From positions 62,001 through 126,000 of the forward strand of contig NZ_NFUR01000003.1 of assembly GCF_002127225.1 (NCBI RefSeq): 64,000 bases of DNA. Direction: 5' to 3'. The stretch's first letter is position 1. Each line of letters begins with the position of its first letter. The position numbers and the translations under genes were made by a program. This document shows, piece after piece, positions 8,337-16,639 of this stretch. Under the pieces are notes generated by a model, which worked only from the letters and a program-made list of their open reading frames with translations, made no database searches and was not told the DNA's origin. Source of the stretch: Sphingomonas sp. IBVSS2 (GTDB lineage Bacteria; Pseudomonadota; Alphaproteobacteria; Sphingomonadales; Sphingomonadaceae).

Positions 8337-8472
8337 GACGATCGTATCGCCTGCGGGCTTGGGCGATGCCCATCCGGCATCAATTCAGCGATGCGGACTT
8401 TCGCGGCCGCAACCGTGGCGACCGAGGCGCCCCCAACTGTCCGGAAGGACCGTTTCCCGCACCCATGACAAA

Positions 8473-8500
8473 GGGCGCCCGAACCATGGTCCGGGCGCCC
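8473..8500 (-). terminator. Palindrome downstream of hsp20, probable terminator
   Basis: GGGCGCCCG and CGGGCGCCC enclose ACCATGGT-like sequence, giving an almost perfect 28-base palindrome. It lies 50 bases past the hsp20 stop on the minus strand, followed there by TTTGTC. The T tract is short, so termination is likely but not certain. Confidence 0.6.
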
Positions 8501-8551
8501 CCCGCTGCGACGTCCAAAGGGAGGAAGACGTCGCGAGCCATGGTCGGTCCG

Positions 8552-9022
8552 TCAGGCCGCGTCGGCCTCGCGGTGCGCGATCGGGCGCGGCTGGCTGCCG
8601 GCATTCACCGCGATCTTCTTGGGCTTCATCGCCTCGGGCACTTCGCGTACCAGCTCGATCACCAGCAGGCCGTCGGCAAGGTCGGCGCTCTCGACGCGGA
8701 CGAAGTCGGCCAGTTCGAAGCGGCGCTCGAAGCTGCGGGTGGCGATGCCCAGGTGCAGATAGGCGCCCTGGTTGTTCTCGTTCTCCTCGCGCCGCTTGCC
8801 GGCCACGAGCAGCAGGTTCTGCTGCGCGGTGATGTCGACCTCGTCGGCCTTGAATCCGGCGACGGCGATCGTGATCCGGTAGCGGTCCTCGGCGACGCGC
8901 TCGAGGTTGAACGGGGGATAATTCTCGGAAGCCTGCGCGCGGGCGCTGGCCTCGAGCAGATCGAACAGCCGGTCGAACCCGATGGTCGATCGGCGGAAGG
9001 GAGTAAAATCGAACTGACGCAT
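8552..9022 (-). CDS. Small heat-shock protein, Hsp20/IbpA family
   Basis: This is an ATP-independent chaperone that holds unfolding proteins. The 156-residue protein has the N-terminal FDRLFDLLE element typical of IbpA-like proteins and an alpha-crystallin domain from about residue 38 to 130, with YRITIAVAGFKADEVDI and the closing strand DGLLVIELVREVPE. The C-terminal I-x-I/V motif is represented by KKIAVNA. GGAGG precedes the ATG. It stands alone, convergent with the chemoreceptor gene. Regulation by heat is expected for the family; a possible RNA thermometer is noted separately. Confidence 0.93.
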   Translation of the reverse strand: MRQFDFTPFRRSTIGFDRLFDLLEASARAQASENYPPFNLERVAEDRYRITIAVAGFKADEVDITAQQNLLLVAGKRREENENNQGAYLHLGIATRSFERRFELADFVRVESADLADGLLVIELVREVPEAMKPKKIAVNAGSQPRPIAHREADAA

Positions 9023-9130
9023 ATCAAGACCTCCATGCGAAGCGAATTGATCGATGTGCCTGGCGCCCGGTGACCCGCGACGCCGGGCCGGCGGCCCCTG
9101 CTGGGCACCGCCTGAAGTTGAGATCGTGTT
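9023..9130 (-). promoter_or_regulatory. Candidate ROSE-type thermometer in the hsp20 leader
   Basis: On the minus strand the leader ends ATTCGCTTCGCATGGAGG-TCTTGATATG. CTTC can pair with GAGG of the ribosome-binding site across a 4-5 base loop, as in ROSE elements upstream of alphaproteobacterial hsp genes, and GC-rich stem-forming sequence lies further upstream. The match is by eye only. Confidence 0.3.
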
Positions 9131-9267
9131 GGATCGCACGGCTTTCAAGATGCGCCGGAACGAGGGCCGCAGGCGCCGGTCAACCCAGGCTAGGGATCGC
9201 TAAACATCTCCTTGCTCGCTAATATCCATCAAATGAGTGGAGATTAAATGCGACACGGCCAAAGGGG

Positions 9268-11769
9268 ATGATGATGAGCCTTGCTTCGCTTTCACTGCTG
9301 CTTCTGGCGAGTACTGCGCCGGCGCCTGCCGGGGCGCTGCGCGACGATCCGGTCGCCACGAGTGCCAAGGACGAGCAGCAGGCCAGGCCGGCGCAGGAGA
9401 GCGGCAGCGGCGAGATCGTCGTCACCGCGCGCCGCCGCGAGGAAAAGGCCCAGGACGTGCCGATCGCGATGTCGGTGATCGGCGGCTCGACGATCGAGCA
9501 GACCGGCGCCACCAACCTCAACCGGCTGCAGACCGCGCTGCCGGCGGTGCAATTCTATTCGAGCAACCCGCGCAACTCGGCGATCAACATCCGCGGCCTG
9601 GGCGCGCCCTTCGGCCTCACCAATGACGGCATCGAGCAGGGCGTCGGCTTCTATCTCGACCAGGTCTATATCGGCCGCATCGGCGCCTCGACCTTCGATT
9701 TCGTCGATGTCGAGCGCGTGGAAGTGCTGCGCGGGCCGCAGGGCACGCTCTATGGCAAGAACACCACCGCCGGCGCGATCAATATCACCACCCGGGCGCC
9801 CAGCTTCACGCCGGAGGCCAAGGTCGAGCTGAGCCTGGGCAATTACGACCTGATCTCGGCCAAGGCCTCGGTCTCGGGCCCGCTCAGCGACAAGCTCGCG
9901 ATCCGCATCTCCAGCGCGATCACCAGCCGCGAGGGGACGATCGAGAATGTCCGCACCGGCGAGGATCTCCACAAGCAGCGCACCAGCAGCTTCCGGGGCC
10001 AGCTGCTCTGGAAGGTGAACGACGATCTCGACTTCACGCTGGCGGGCGACTGGAACCTCCAGAACCCGCTGTGCTGCGTGCAATATTATGCCCGGGTCGG
10101 CGCCACCCAGCGGCCGCTATCCCGCCAATATGCGGCACTGGCGGCGGCGTTCGGCTATGCGCCGCCCAGCACCGACCCGTTCGATCGCAAGACCGATCTC
10201 GATGCCCAGATCAAGTCGCAGCAGGAGATCGGCGGCGCCTCGCTGGTGGCCAACTGGAATCTCGGCCCCGCGACGCTGACGTCGGTGACGGCGTGGCGCT
10301 ATTGGGACTGGCAGCCGAAGAACGACCGCGACTTCACCGGCCTGCCGATCACCACCGTCTCCCAGAACCCGTCGCAGCAGCGGCAGGTCAGCCAGGAGCT
10401 GCGGCTCAGCTCGAACGGCGATGGCCGGCTGAACTATACGCTCGGTGCCTTCTTCTTCCACCAGACGATCAACACCCAAGGCTCGCAGGTCCAGGGTTCG
10501 GCGGCCAGCCGCTGGCTGCTCAATCCGGGCAATGTTCCGGTTGGGGCCACCGGGTGCGCGACGGCGACGGCGGCGGCCTGCAACCCGCTGGTGCTGAACG
10601 GCCTGACCTCGACCAACACGATCAACTTCGACAACACCAGCTTCGCGCTGTTCGGCAAGCTCAACTGGCAGCCGGTGGACGGCCTCCACATCCAGCCGGG
10701 CCTGCGCCTCAACTATGACAAGAAGTCCGGTTTCTACGAGGCCGTCGTCAGCATTCACAATGCGCGCTACAATTATGTCGCGACGGCGGACAATGTCGCG
10801 GCGCTGCTGGCCAATGGTACCGCGACCGCCGATCAGCTGAACACGCTGGCGCCGCAGCGCTACAGCCCGCGCTTCAGCGACTGGAACGTCTCGGGCGACA
10901 TCACCGTCTCGTACGACCTGTCGCGCGACGTCCATGCCTATGCGACCTATGCGCGCAGCTTCAAGTCGGGCGGCATCAACCTCTCGGGCCTGCCGCTCAA
11001 TTCGACCAGCACCGGCGTCGACCTTTCCACCCAGACGGTGAAGCCCGAAAAGGTCGATCACTTCGAGATCGGCCTCAAGACCCAGTTCCTCGATCGTCGG
11101 GTGACCTTCAACACCGCCGCCTTCTGGACCGAGATCAAGGATTACCAGGCGACGGTGAACAACAACGCGATCAACGTGATCCGCGGCTATCTCGCCAATG
11201 CCGGCAAGGTGCGGGTGCGCGGGTTCGAATGGGACCTGGCGGCGCGCCCCAGCCAGCGGCTCAACCTCTATTTCAACGGCGCCTATACCGACGCCAAATA
11301 TACCGACTTCAAGAATGCGCCGTGCCCGCCCGAGCTTTCCGGCGGCACCGCGGCCGCGCCCGGCGGGGCCACCGATCCAGCGGGAACACCCGGCGGCCGC
11401 AGCCCCGCCTTCTGCGACATTTCGGGCCAGGTGCTGCCGGGCATCTCCAAATGGTCGCTCAGCTGGGGTGGCGAAGTGCGCCAGCCGGTAGGCGACGGCA
11501 ATGTCTATCTGGGCTATGACGGCAGCTGGCGCTCGCGCTTCTCGTCCAACCCGTCGCCCTCCGCCTATACCTGGATCGACGCCTATTCGCTGTCCAACGT
11601 CCGCCTCGGCTGGCGGCGTTCGGATCTCAACATCTATGGCTGGGTGCGCAACGTCTTCGACAAGCAATATTTCGAGCTGCTTTCGGTCCAGTCGGGCAGC
11701 ACCGGCCTGATCGTCGGCCAGCCCGGTGATCCGAGGACCTATGGCCTGACGATCAGCAAGAGCTTCTGA
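9268..11769 (+). CDS. TonB-dependent outer-membrane receptor
   Basis: The 833-residue protein has a signal peptide (ATG repeated three times at the start, then SLASLSLLLLASTAPAPAGA), a TonB-box-like segment EIVVTARRREEKAQDVPIAM, a plug domain (about residues 55-170, with VEVLRGPQGTLYGKNTTAGA) and a 22-strand-type barrel ending in YGLTISKSF with a terminal phenylalanine. Such receptors import large or scarce substrates with energy from TonB. The substrate is not evident: no transporter or catabolic gene adjoins it. The start may be any of the three ATGs; AAAGGGG spacing favours the second or third. It ends in a strong terminator. Confidence 0.94.
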   Translation: MMMSLASLSLLLLASTAPAPAGALRDDPVATSAKDEQQARPAQESGSGEIVVTARRREEKAQDVPIAMSVIGGSTIEQTGATNLNRLQTALPAVQFYSSNPRNSAINIRGLGAPFGLTNDGIEQGVGFYLDQVYIGRIGASTFDFVDVERVEVLRGPQGTLYGKNTTAGAINITTRAPSFTPEAKVELSLGNYDLISAKASVSGPLSDKLAIRISSAITSREGTIENVRTGEDLHKQRTSSFRGQLLWKVNDDLDFTLAGDWNLQNPLCCVQYYARVGATQRPLSRQYAALAAAFGYAPPSTDPFDRKTDLDAQIKSQQEIGGASLVANWNLGPATLTSVTAWRYWDWQPKNDRDFTGLPITTVSQNPSQQRQVSQELRLSSNGDGRLNYTLGAFFFHQTINTQGSQVQGSAASRWLLNPGNVPVGATGCATATAAACNPLVLNGLTSTNTINFDNTSFALFGKLNWQPVDGLHIQPGLRLNYDKKSGFYEAVVSIHNARYNYVATADNVAALLANGTATADQLNTLAPQRYSPRFSDWNVSGDITVSYDLSRDVHAYATYARSFKSGGINLSGLPLNSTSTGVDLSTQTVKPEKVDHFEIGLKTQFLDRRVTFNTAAFWTEIKDYQATVNNNAINVIRGYLANAGKVRVRGFEWDLAARPSQRLNLYFNGAYTDAKYTDFKNAPCPPELSGGTAAAPGGATDPAGTPGGRSPAFCDISGQVLPGISKWSLSWGGEVRQPVGDGNVYLGYDGSWRSRFSSNPSPSAYTWIDAYSLSNVRLGWRRSDLNIYGWVRNVFDKQYFELLSVQSGSTGLIVGQPGDPRTYGLTISKSF

Positions 11770-11812
11770 ACCATGCGAGACTGACCTCCTGCCATGGCCG
11801 GGGGAGGTTGGG

Positions 11813-11850
11813 GAAGGGAGGCGGCGCCCGCACCGCCTCCCTTCTTTTCT
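11813..11850 (+). terminator. Terminator after the TonB receptor gene
   Basis: GAAGGGAGGCGG pairs with CCGCCTCCCTTC (12 bp, 8-base loop), followed by TTTTCTTG. Confidence 0.9.
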
Positions 11851-11925
11851 TGTCGATTTGCACCGGACAATTTGAGCGAAGCTTAACCAACATCAAGTAT
11901 CCCGATCTCCTATATTGGGAAGATC

Positions 11926-12615
11926 ATGCGTGTAGCCACGGGATCCTTGCCGAGTTTCAGCAATGCGGGCCTGCTCGCCACGCTGGTCTCTGCCTGCCAG
12001 ATCTGCGGCGGGCTGATCTGGGTGAACTCCTCCGCCTTCGCGCCCTCGGGCTATGCCAATGTCGCATTGATCGCGTCGCTCTGCATCTCGGTGCTGGTGC
12101 TCTCGCGGCTCACCATTCCCAATGGCGTCCGCGTGTCGCTGGTCCTCGGCGTGATCACGGTGCTGCTCGGCGTGGCGGTGCGTGGCGACATCACCGGGGT
12201 GAAGCAGGTGAGCGAGCTCGTCTCCGCTGCGGTGAACGGGCACCCCGGCGGCGTCGCGATGCCCGAGGAGCAGGTCGTCGGCCGGGCGAGGCGCAGTTCC
12301 GCTTCGCCGGCGCGCATCGATCTGCGGCCCGGCGAAGGCGGGGACGGGGGCTGGGCCGCCCGGCTCAACGACGCAGCCCGCGTCCAGATCGACGGCGGCG
12401 CCCCGGCGGAAATCCATGGCAATGTCACGCTCGAGGGCGGCAATATCGGCAACCCGCGCATCGGCTGGGCAGTGACCTGGGCGGGCGTCACGCTCTCCTG
12501 CGGCCGCCTGAGCGCGGAAGCCAACCGTACCGACGCGCTCACCAACCAGGTGGTCGGAACGTTCAAGCGTTCGATATCGCGGACCGCGGCGCTGCAGCGG
12601 CCTTCCTGCTACTGA
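11926..12615 (+). CDS. Membrane protein of unknown function
   Basis: I do not recognise a family. The 229-residue protein has three likely membrane segments in its first 90 residues (near 15-35, 43-62 and 68-87) and then a soluble part rich in Gly, Ala and Arg with two cysteines (SCGR and the terminal SCY). Its last codons overlap the stop of the convergent Phd-PAS gene by seven bases. It stands alone after the TonB receptor terminator. The soluble part alternates small and polar residues but carries no recognisable motif. Confidence 0.6.
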   Translation: MRVATGSLPSFSNAGLLATLVSACQICGGLIWVNSSAFAPSGYANVALIASLCISVLVLSRLTIPNGVRVSLVLGVITVLLGVAVRGDITGVKQVSELVSAAVNGHPGGVAMPEEQVVGRARRSSASPARIDLRPGEGGDGGWAARLNDAARVQIDGGAPAEIHGNVTLEGGNIGNPRIGWAVTWAGVTLSCGRLSAEANRTDALTNQVVGTFKRSISRTAALQRPSCY

Positions 12616-13508
12616 ACCGTTTCCGTGTTCGGATCGAGCGTGACGATCACGATCGCCCCGCCTACGGCATAGCCGCTGGCGAGCGGCGCAATCGAGACGC
12701 GCGCGCCGATCTCCTCGGCGCCGCCGCACAGCAGCCGTGCGTCGAAGGCCTCTGCTTCGGAGCGGCCGCTCAGCACCCGTTCGATCGCATCGCGCGCGAC
12801 GGTGCGGTCGCGCACCGCGAGCAGGTCGACGAAGCGAAGTCCCAGGATGCGTTCCCGCGCCAGCCCGACCATCCGGGCGAACTCGGCCTCGACCATGGTG
12901 ACCGTGCCGCGCACCGTCAGGCGGATCACTTCGATCCGGCCATGCGCCGCACGAGCCTTTTCCAGCGCCGTCTGCTCCGCCAGCCGGGCTTCCTCGTCGC
13001 CCTCATAGCTGACCCGCACCAGCAGCGCGACGCCCTCCACCCAGGGAAAGGCGCGGATGCGCAGCCGCGTGCCGCTATCCTCGTCGAGCGCAAGATCGAA
13101 CTGGGACTGCTCGCCACTGCGCAGCACGTGGCGCAAGCTGGAAAGCATGGTGGCGTGGGTGGATGCAGGCAGGGCATCGGTGATCGGCGAGCCGATCAGC
13201 GCAGGGGGCGTGCGCCCCAGGATCAGCGCGGCGGCGCTCGACGCATCGGTGATCTTCAGCTCGGGATCGATCACCAGCAGCCCGCCGTCCATATGCTCGA
13301 CGAGGAACTGATATTCGAGTTCGCGATGCGTGCCGTCCCGTTCGGCGATACCATGCTCGGCATCCCAGCTCTCGGCTGCCAGCAGCACGTAGCGTGGGCG
13401 TCCGTGATAGGTGATCGTGACGGGGCCGTGCATGGCGCGGTCCTGCCAATATGCGAAATTGCGCGTAAGTTCAGCTGATGAAACAGTCTGCACTGATGAG
13501 CGTTGCAT
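12609..13508 (-). CDS. Phd/YefM antitoxin-like domain fused to PAS domains
   Basis: The first 45 residues (SSAELTRNFAYWQDRAMHGP, then VTITYHGRPRYVLLAAESWD) closely follow the Phd/YefM antitoxin DNA-binding fold, where TAEF.RNF...QD.A...PV.IT.HGRP..VL is usual. They are followed by two PAS-like sensor regions: about residues 60-165 (FLVEHMDGGLLVIDPELKIT) and about 185-290 (RIEVIRLTVRGTVTMVEAEF). No kinase, GGDEF or toxin domain follows, and no toxin gene adjoins. A reasonable inference is a signal-responsive DNA-binding regulator. I chose the ATG at MQRSSVQ; a longer reading adds a basic stretch with no family match. The upstream region is unusually AT-rich. Confidence 0.75.
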   Translation of the reverse strand: MQRSSVQTVSSAELTRNFAYWQDRAMHGPVTITYHGRPRYVLLAAESWDAEHGIAERDGTHRELEYQFLVEHMDGGLLVIDPELKITDASSAAALILGRTPPALIGSPITDALPASTHATMLSSLRHVLRSGEQSQFDLALDEDSGTRLRIRAFPWVEGVALLVRVSYEGDEEARLAEQTALEKARAAHGRIEVIRLTVRGTVTMVEAEFARMVGLARERILGLRFVDLLAVRDRTVARDAIERVLSGRSEAEAFDARLLCGGAEEIGARVSIAPLASGYAVGGAIVIVTLDPNTETVQ

Positions 13509-13602
13509 AGTTATGTGCTCTCGAACGTTTTCGGGACGACGGCAGTTTTTTACGTTGCGACCGCAGTAGATTCGAGAATTGCGTAATTTGCTCAATTTCA
13601 GT

Positions 13603-13631
13603 TTGACATGTAGAATACAACAAAGTTAACG
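13603..13631 (+). promoter_or_regulatory. Candidate promoter upstream of the TadE/TadG-like genes
   Basis: A perfect TTGACA at 13603-13608 lies in an AT-rich island, with GTTAACGTA about 17 bases downstream as a weak -10 region. The island separates the divergent Phd-PAS gene from the TadE-like gene. AATTGCG recurs nearby (about 13456, 13577) and could be an operator half-site. Confidence 0.35.
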
Positions 13632-13798
13632 TAAATCAAGACCGCCTAGGTCGAAAATGGTGTGAAAAATCAAGGGGATCGCCCCGATCCGGGCGGCTCT
13701 CGGTTCGCGCCCTCGCGGCCAAGGTTTACTGAAAATCCGGATATCGTGCCGGCAGGCGTGCGAGCGATTTGGAAGCTCTCCTGTGCGAAGAATCGCGC

Positions 13799-14248
13799 AT
13801 GTGTTCGCGTTCGCCTTCCCTGGCCGAGAAGCCGCTCCGCGCCGGCCTCAGGCTGTGGCGCGAACGGCGCGGCGCGGCGGCGATCGAGATGGCCTTCTCG
13901 CTGCCGATCCTTCTGATGCTGATCTGCGGGATCGTCACCTATGGCGGCTGGTTCCTCTGCGCCAACAGCGTGCAGCAGGCGGCGAACGAGGCGGCGCGGG
14001 CGGCGGTCGGCGGGCTCGACCCCAATGAACGCGCCGCGCTGGCGCGCACCGCGCTGGACGCCAATCTGCGCAAGACCGGCACCCTCAAGCCGGAGCGCAT
14101 GGACACCCTCATCGACGATGACGGGCGCACCCTGACGGTTCACCTCTCCTATGACGCGTCGAACGATCCGCTGCTTTCGATCAAGCTGGTGCCGCTGCCC
14201 AGCAAGGTGATCGAGCGCAGCTCGACCGTGACGCTCACCGCCCCATGA
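13799..14248 (+). CDS. TadE-like pilus assembly protein
   Basis: This 149-residue protein has the TadE-like core RRGAAAIEMAFSLPILLMLI followed by one membrane segment and a periplasmic part. TadE-family proteins are pseudopilins or minor components of tight-adherence (Flp) pili, processed by a prepilin peptidase. The Glu in AIEMAF is the usual E+5-type residue. A TTG 30 bases upstream is in frame, but MCSRSPS is a better start. It overlaps the next gene by four bases (ATGA). No other tad/cpa gene is visible in the window. Confidence 0.8.
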   Translation: MCSRSPSLAEKPLRAGLRLWRERRGAAAIEMAFSLPILLMLICGIVTYGGWFLCANSVQQAANEAARAAVGGLDPNERAALARTALDANLRKTGTLKPERMDTLIDDDGRTLTVHLSYDASNDPLLSIKLVPLPSKVIERSSTVTLTAP

Positions 14249-15900
14249 GGTGCACCATGGCCCTCCCGTCCTTCTTTCGCCGCTTCGGGATCGATCGTGG
14301 CGGCAACGTCACCATGCTCTTCGCCGGCGGGTTCGTGATGCTGGCGGGATCGGCGGCCTTCGCAGTCGATACCGGCTCGCTCTATCTGGAGAAGCGGCGG
14401 CTGCAGGGCGTTGCGGATGCGGCGGCGCTGAGCGCGGCGAACAGCCAGTCGGCGGATGCCGCGGCACGCCAGGCAATGGCGGCGAACCAGGCGAGCGACG
14501 CGAGCATCGAGAGATTGGAACGCGGCACCTATTCCGCCGACAGCACCGTGGCACCGGCCGCGCGTTTCGTCGCTTCCGGCGACGGCAACGCCGTCCGCCT
14601 CGTCATGGGCCGGGACGTGCCGCTGTTCTTCGGCAAGTTCCTCACCGGGCGCCCCACCGCGCGCGTGTCCGTGACGGCTACGGCGGCGCGGGTGGACCTC
14701 GCTTCCTTCTCGATCGGCTCGCGCCTGGCATCGGTGAGCGGCGGGCTGCCCGGCCAATTGCTTTCGGGGCTGGCCGGGACCGAGCTGAACCTCAACGTGA
14801 TGGACGCGCAGGGGCTGGTTACCGCGGACGTGGACCTCCTCGCCTTCATCGATGCGCTGCGCACCCAGGCCAGCCTTCAGGGCCTGACCTTTGGCGAGAC
14901 GCTTGCGACCAATGTCAGCCTGCCCAAGGCGCTCAATGCCCTGGCGGCCGCGTCGGGAAGCTCGAGCGCCCAATCGGCGCTGCGCGGAATCGCCGCGCGC
15001 GTGCCGCCGGTCACCATGCAGCTCTCCAAGATCATCGACCTCGGTCCGCTCTCCGGCGAGACCAAGACCGATCCCTCGCGCCCGATCGAGGCCGACAGCT
15101 ATGCGCTGGTTCGCGAGATGCTCCAGATCGCCACGGGCAAGCGCCAGGTCGATCTGGATCTGGCGGCGGGCGTTCCGGGGCTTCTCTCCACCAAGGTATC
15201 GCTGGCGATCGGCGAACGGCCGGCGCAATCGCCCTGGCTCGCGGTGGCCAAGGACCGCAGCGTGAAGGTGCGGACCGCGCAGACTCGCCTTTACGTCGAC
15301 ACCAGGGTGGGCGGTGCGGGTCTGCTGGGTGCGGCTTCGATCCATCTGCCGCTCTTCGTCGAGCTGGCAAAGGCCGAGGCGTCGCTGCGAAGCATCTCAT
15401 GCCCGACGCCGGCGACTGCCACGGTCGGCCTCGACGTCACCACGTCGGCGGGGCAGGTGGCGATCGGCGACGTGGATACCGCGTCGCTGGGCAATTTCGG
15501 CACGGCGATCACGCCCCGTCGGACGACGCTGGTGAAAGTGCTGCTGCTCGCCGAAGTGACCGGCCAGTCGAACGTCAACCTGGGCGGTGCGGGCGCGCAG
15601 CAAGTGACGTTCACCGCCCAGGAGATCGCGGCCGGCAAGACGCATACCGTGTCGACCAACGACATCGCCGCCGGCGTAGCGGCATCGCTGGTCCGCGACA
15701 TGGACCTGCAGGTCAACACTCTGGGGATCGGGATCAATCTGTCGCTGGTCACGGCGGCGGTGGGGACGGTGCTTCAAGGGGCGGCGGCGCCGCTCGATTC
15801 GCTGCTCGGCGACCTCACCGGGCTCCTCGGAGTCAGTGTCGGGCAGGCCGATGTCCGCGTGAACGGGCTGCGTTGCGGCAAGCCGATTTTGGTTGGGTAG
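14245..15900 (+). CDS. TadG-like protein with N-terminal Flp/Tad domain
   Basis: The 551-residue protein starts with a basic segment and then GGNVTMLFAGGFVMLAGSAA, the signature of the putative Flp pilus-assembly TadG N-terminal domain, with one membrane anchor. DTGSLYLEKRRLQGVADAAA follows, as in TadG and DUF2134 proteins. The long remainder is extracytoplasmic, Ala/Leu/Thr/Val-rich and lacks a von Willebrand MIDAS motif. The C-terminus has cysteines at LRCGKPILVG and RSISCPT. It is coupled to the TadE-like gene. An overlapping 552-residue reading in another frame has no family resemblance and is a shadow. Confidence 0.8.
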   Translation: MRCTMALPSFFRRFGIDRGGNVTMLFAGGFVMLAGSAAFAVDTGSLYLEKRRLQGVADAAALSAANSQSADAAARQAMAANQASDASIERLERGTYSADSTVAPAARFVASGDGNAVRLVMGRDVPLFFGKFLTGRPTARVSVTATAARVDLASFSIGSRLASVSGGLPGQLLSGLAGTELNLNVMDAQGLVTADVDLLAFIDALRTQASLQGLTFGETLATNVSLPKALNALAAASGSSSAQSALRGIAARVPPVTMQLSKIIDLGPLSGETKTDPSRPIEADSYALVREMLQIATGKRQVDLDLAAGVPGLLSTKVSLAIGERPAQSPWLAVAKDRSVKVRTAQTRLYVDTRVGGAGLLGAASIHLPLFVELAKAEASLRSISCPTPATATVGLDVTTSAGQVAIGDVDTASLGNFGTAITPRRTTLVKVLLLAEVTGQSNVNLGGAGAQQVTFTAQEIAAGKTHTVSTNDIAAGVAASLVRDMDLQVNTLGIGINLSLVTAAVGTVLQGAAAPLDSLLGDLTGLLGVSVGQADVRVNGLRCGKPILVG

Positions 15901-15924
15901 GGGATTAGGAGTCGGGGTTGGGGA

Positions 15925-16290
15925 ATGCGTGGTGATCGAAGAGGACTGAAGATTACGCAGGGCGTGGACCGGCGTGAGGCGATGCGCTGGCCGGTATCGA
16001 TCGCGGTTGCGGTGAAGGAATCCCGTTTCTGCTTCCAGGACGTGCGCCTGGTCGAGATTTCGCGCCTGGGCTGCCGGCTCGAGACCGGGTTCCTGCTCGA
16101 ACTGGGGATGGAAACGGTATTGCGGTTGCCCGGCTTCAAACCGCTGCCCGCCAAAGTGGTGTGGAGCAACCGCGCCGCGGCCGGTCTGCAATTCCTGGCG
16201 CCGCTGCATCCCGGCGTGGTCACGCACATCATCAGCCTGCCTACGCCCGAACAGCAGGCAAGCTATCGCCCGCTTTCGGAACCGGGCTGA
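15925..16290 (+). CDS. PilZ-domain protein, possible c-di-GMP receptor
   Basis: The 121-residue protein is essentially one PilZ domain. It has the arginine motif RREAMR (R-x3-R, residues 17-21) near the start and EISRLGCRLET, corresponding to the D/N-x-S-x-x-G motif with Glu in the first position. PilZ domains bind cyclic di-GMP and control motility, adhesion or exopolysaccharide. It follows the TadG-like gene by 24 bases and may be co-transcribed, which would link surface attachment genes to second-messenger control; that link is inference. Confidence 0.82.
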   Translation: MRGDRRGLKITQGVDRREAMRWPVSIAVAVKESRFCFQDVRLVEISRLGCRLETGFLLELGMETVLRLPGFKPLPAKVVWSNRAAAGLQFLAPLHPGVVTHIISLPTPEQQASYRPLSEPG

Positions 16291-16325
16291 AAAGGCTGGG
16301 TTTCCAATGGGCTGAAAACGGCAAA

Positions 16326-16351
16326 CGCCCGGACCGTTTCCGATCCGGGCG
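16326..16351 (+). terminator. Hairpin after the PilZ gene
   Basis: CGCCCGGA and TCCGGGCG form an 8-bp stem with a CCGTTTCCGA loop. No T tract follows, so termination may be weak. Confidence 0.5.
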
Positions 16352-16487
16352 CCTGCGTGACGAATGCTCGTCAGCCCCCTTTGTCAGGCCCAGCCCGCAC
16401 ACTCGTACTTGCCTACGAGCGGGGCTTGGAGCCTCCCCGAACCACGGCCTTTCGCCTGCGCTTCGACAGGAGTTTTGCTAGGCGCCC
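16347..16487. ncRNA. Candidate structured RNA, strand and family unknown
   Basis: GGGCGCCT (16347-16354) pairs with AGGCGCCC (16480-16487), closing about 140 bases. Inside are TGACGA-ATGC-TCGTCA (16358-16373), CTCGTA-CTTGCC-TACGAG (16402-16419), a GGGG/CCCC stem (about 16420-16438) and CCTG/CAGG (about 16455-16471). Such a closing helix around several perfect hairpins is more than I expect by chance. The size suits a 6S-like RNA or a leader element, but I cannot match it to a known family. It could also be several overlapping terminators. Confidence 0.35.
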
Positions 16488-16639
16488 GCACCCGTTTTGT
16501 CACTGGCATTACAAGGGGTAGGCGCAGATTGGTCTCACCCTGTGTTGAATCGGCAACATAGCGGTTCGCAGTAGGAATTCGCCGCCATCTGCCCTAGATC
16601 GGCGGGAGACCTGTTTTCCCGGCGAGTTACAAGGCCCGC

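Larger units (their letters stand above)
8229..8551. other. Intergenic region between the chemoreceptor gene and hsp20
   Basis: This 323-base stretch has an AT-rich start, the terminator of the upstream gene, and a GC-rich palindrome that serves hsp20. I see no coding sequence that I would support. Confidence 0.7.
16291..16639. other. Intergenic region before the Lol operon
   Basis: The region has no supported coding sequence. Its left part holds the hairpin after the PilZ gene, and most of the rest (16347-16487) can fold into a closed multi-hairpin structure described below. The last 130 bases probably carry the promoter of the Lol operon. Confidence 0.6.

Noticed and set aside
9268..11769. 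Naming a substrate for the TonB receptor
   Set aside because: No adjoining enzyme, transporter, regulator or sigma factor points to one.
14250..15908. A 552-codon frame overlapping the TadG-like gene in another frame
   Set aside because: Translation is Arg/Gly-rich without a signal peptide or domain, whereas the other frame has a clear TadG-type start.
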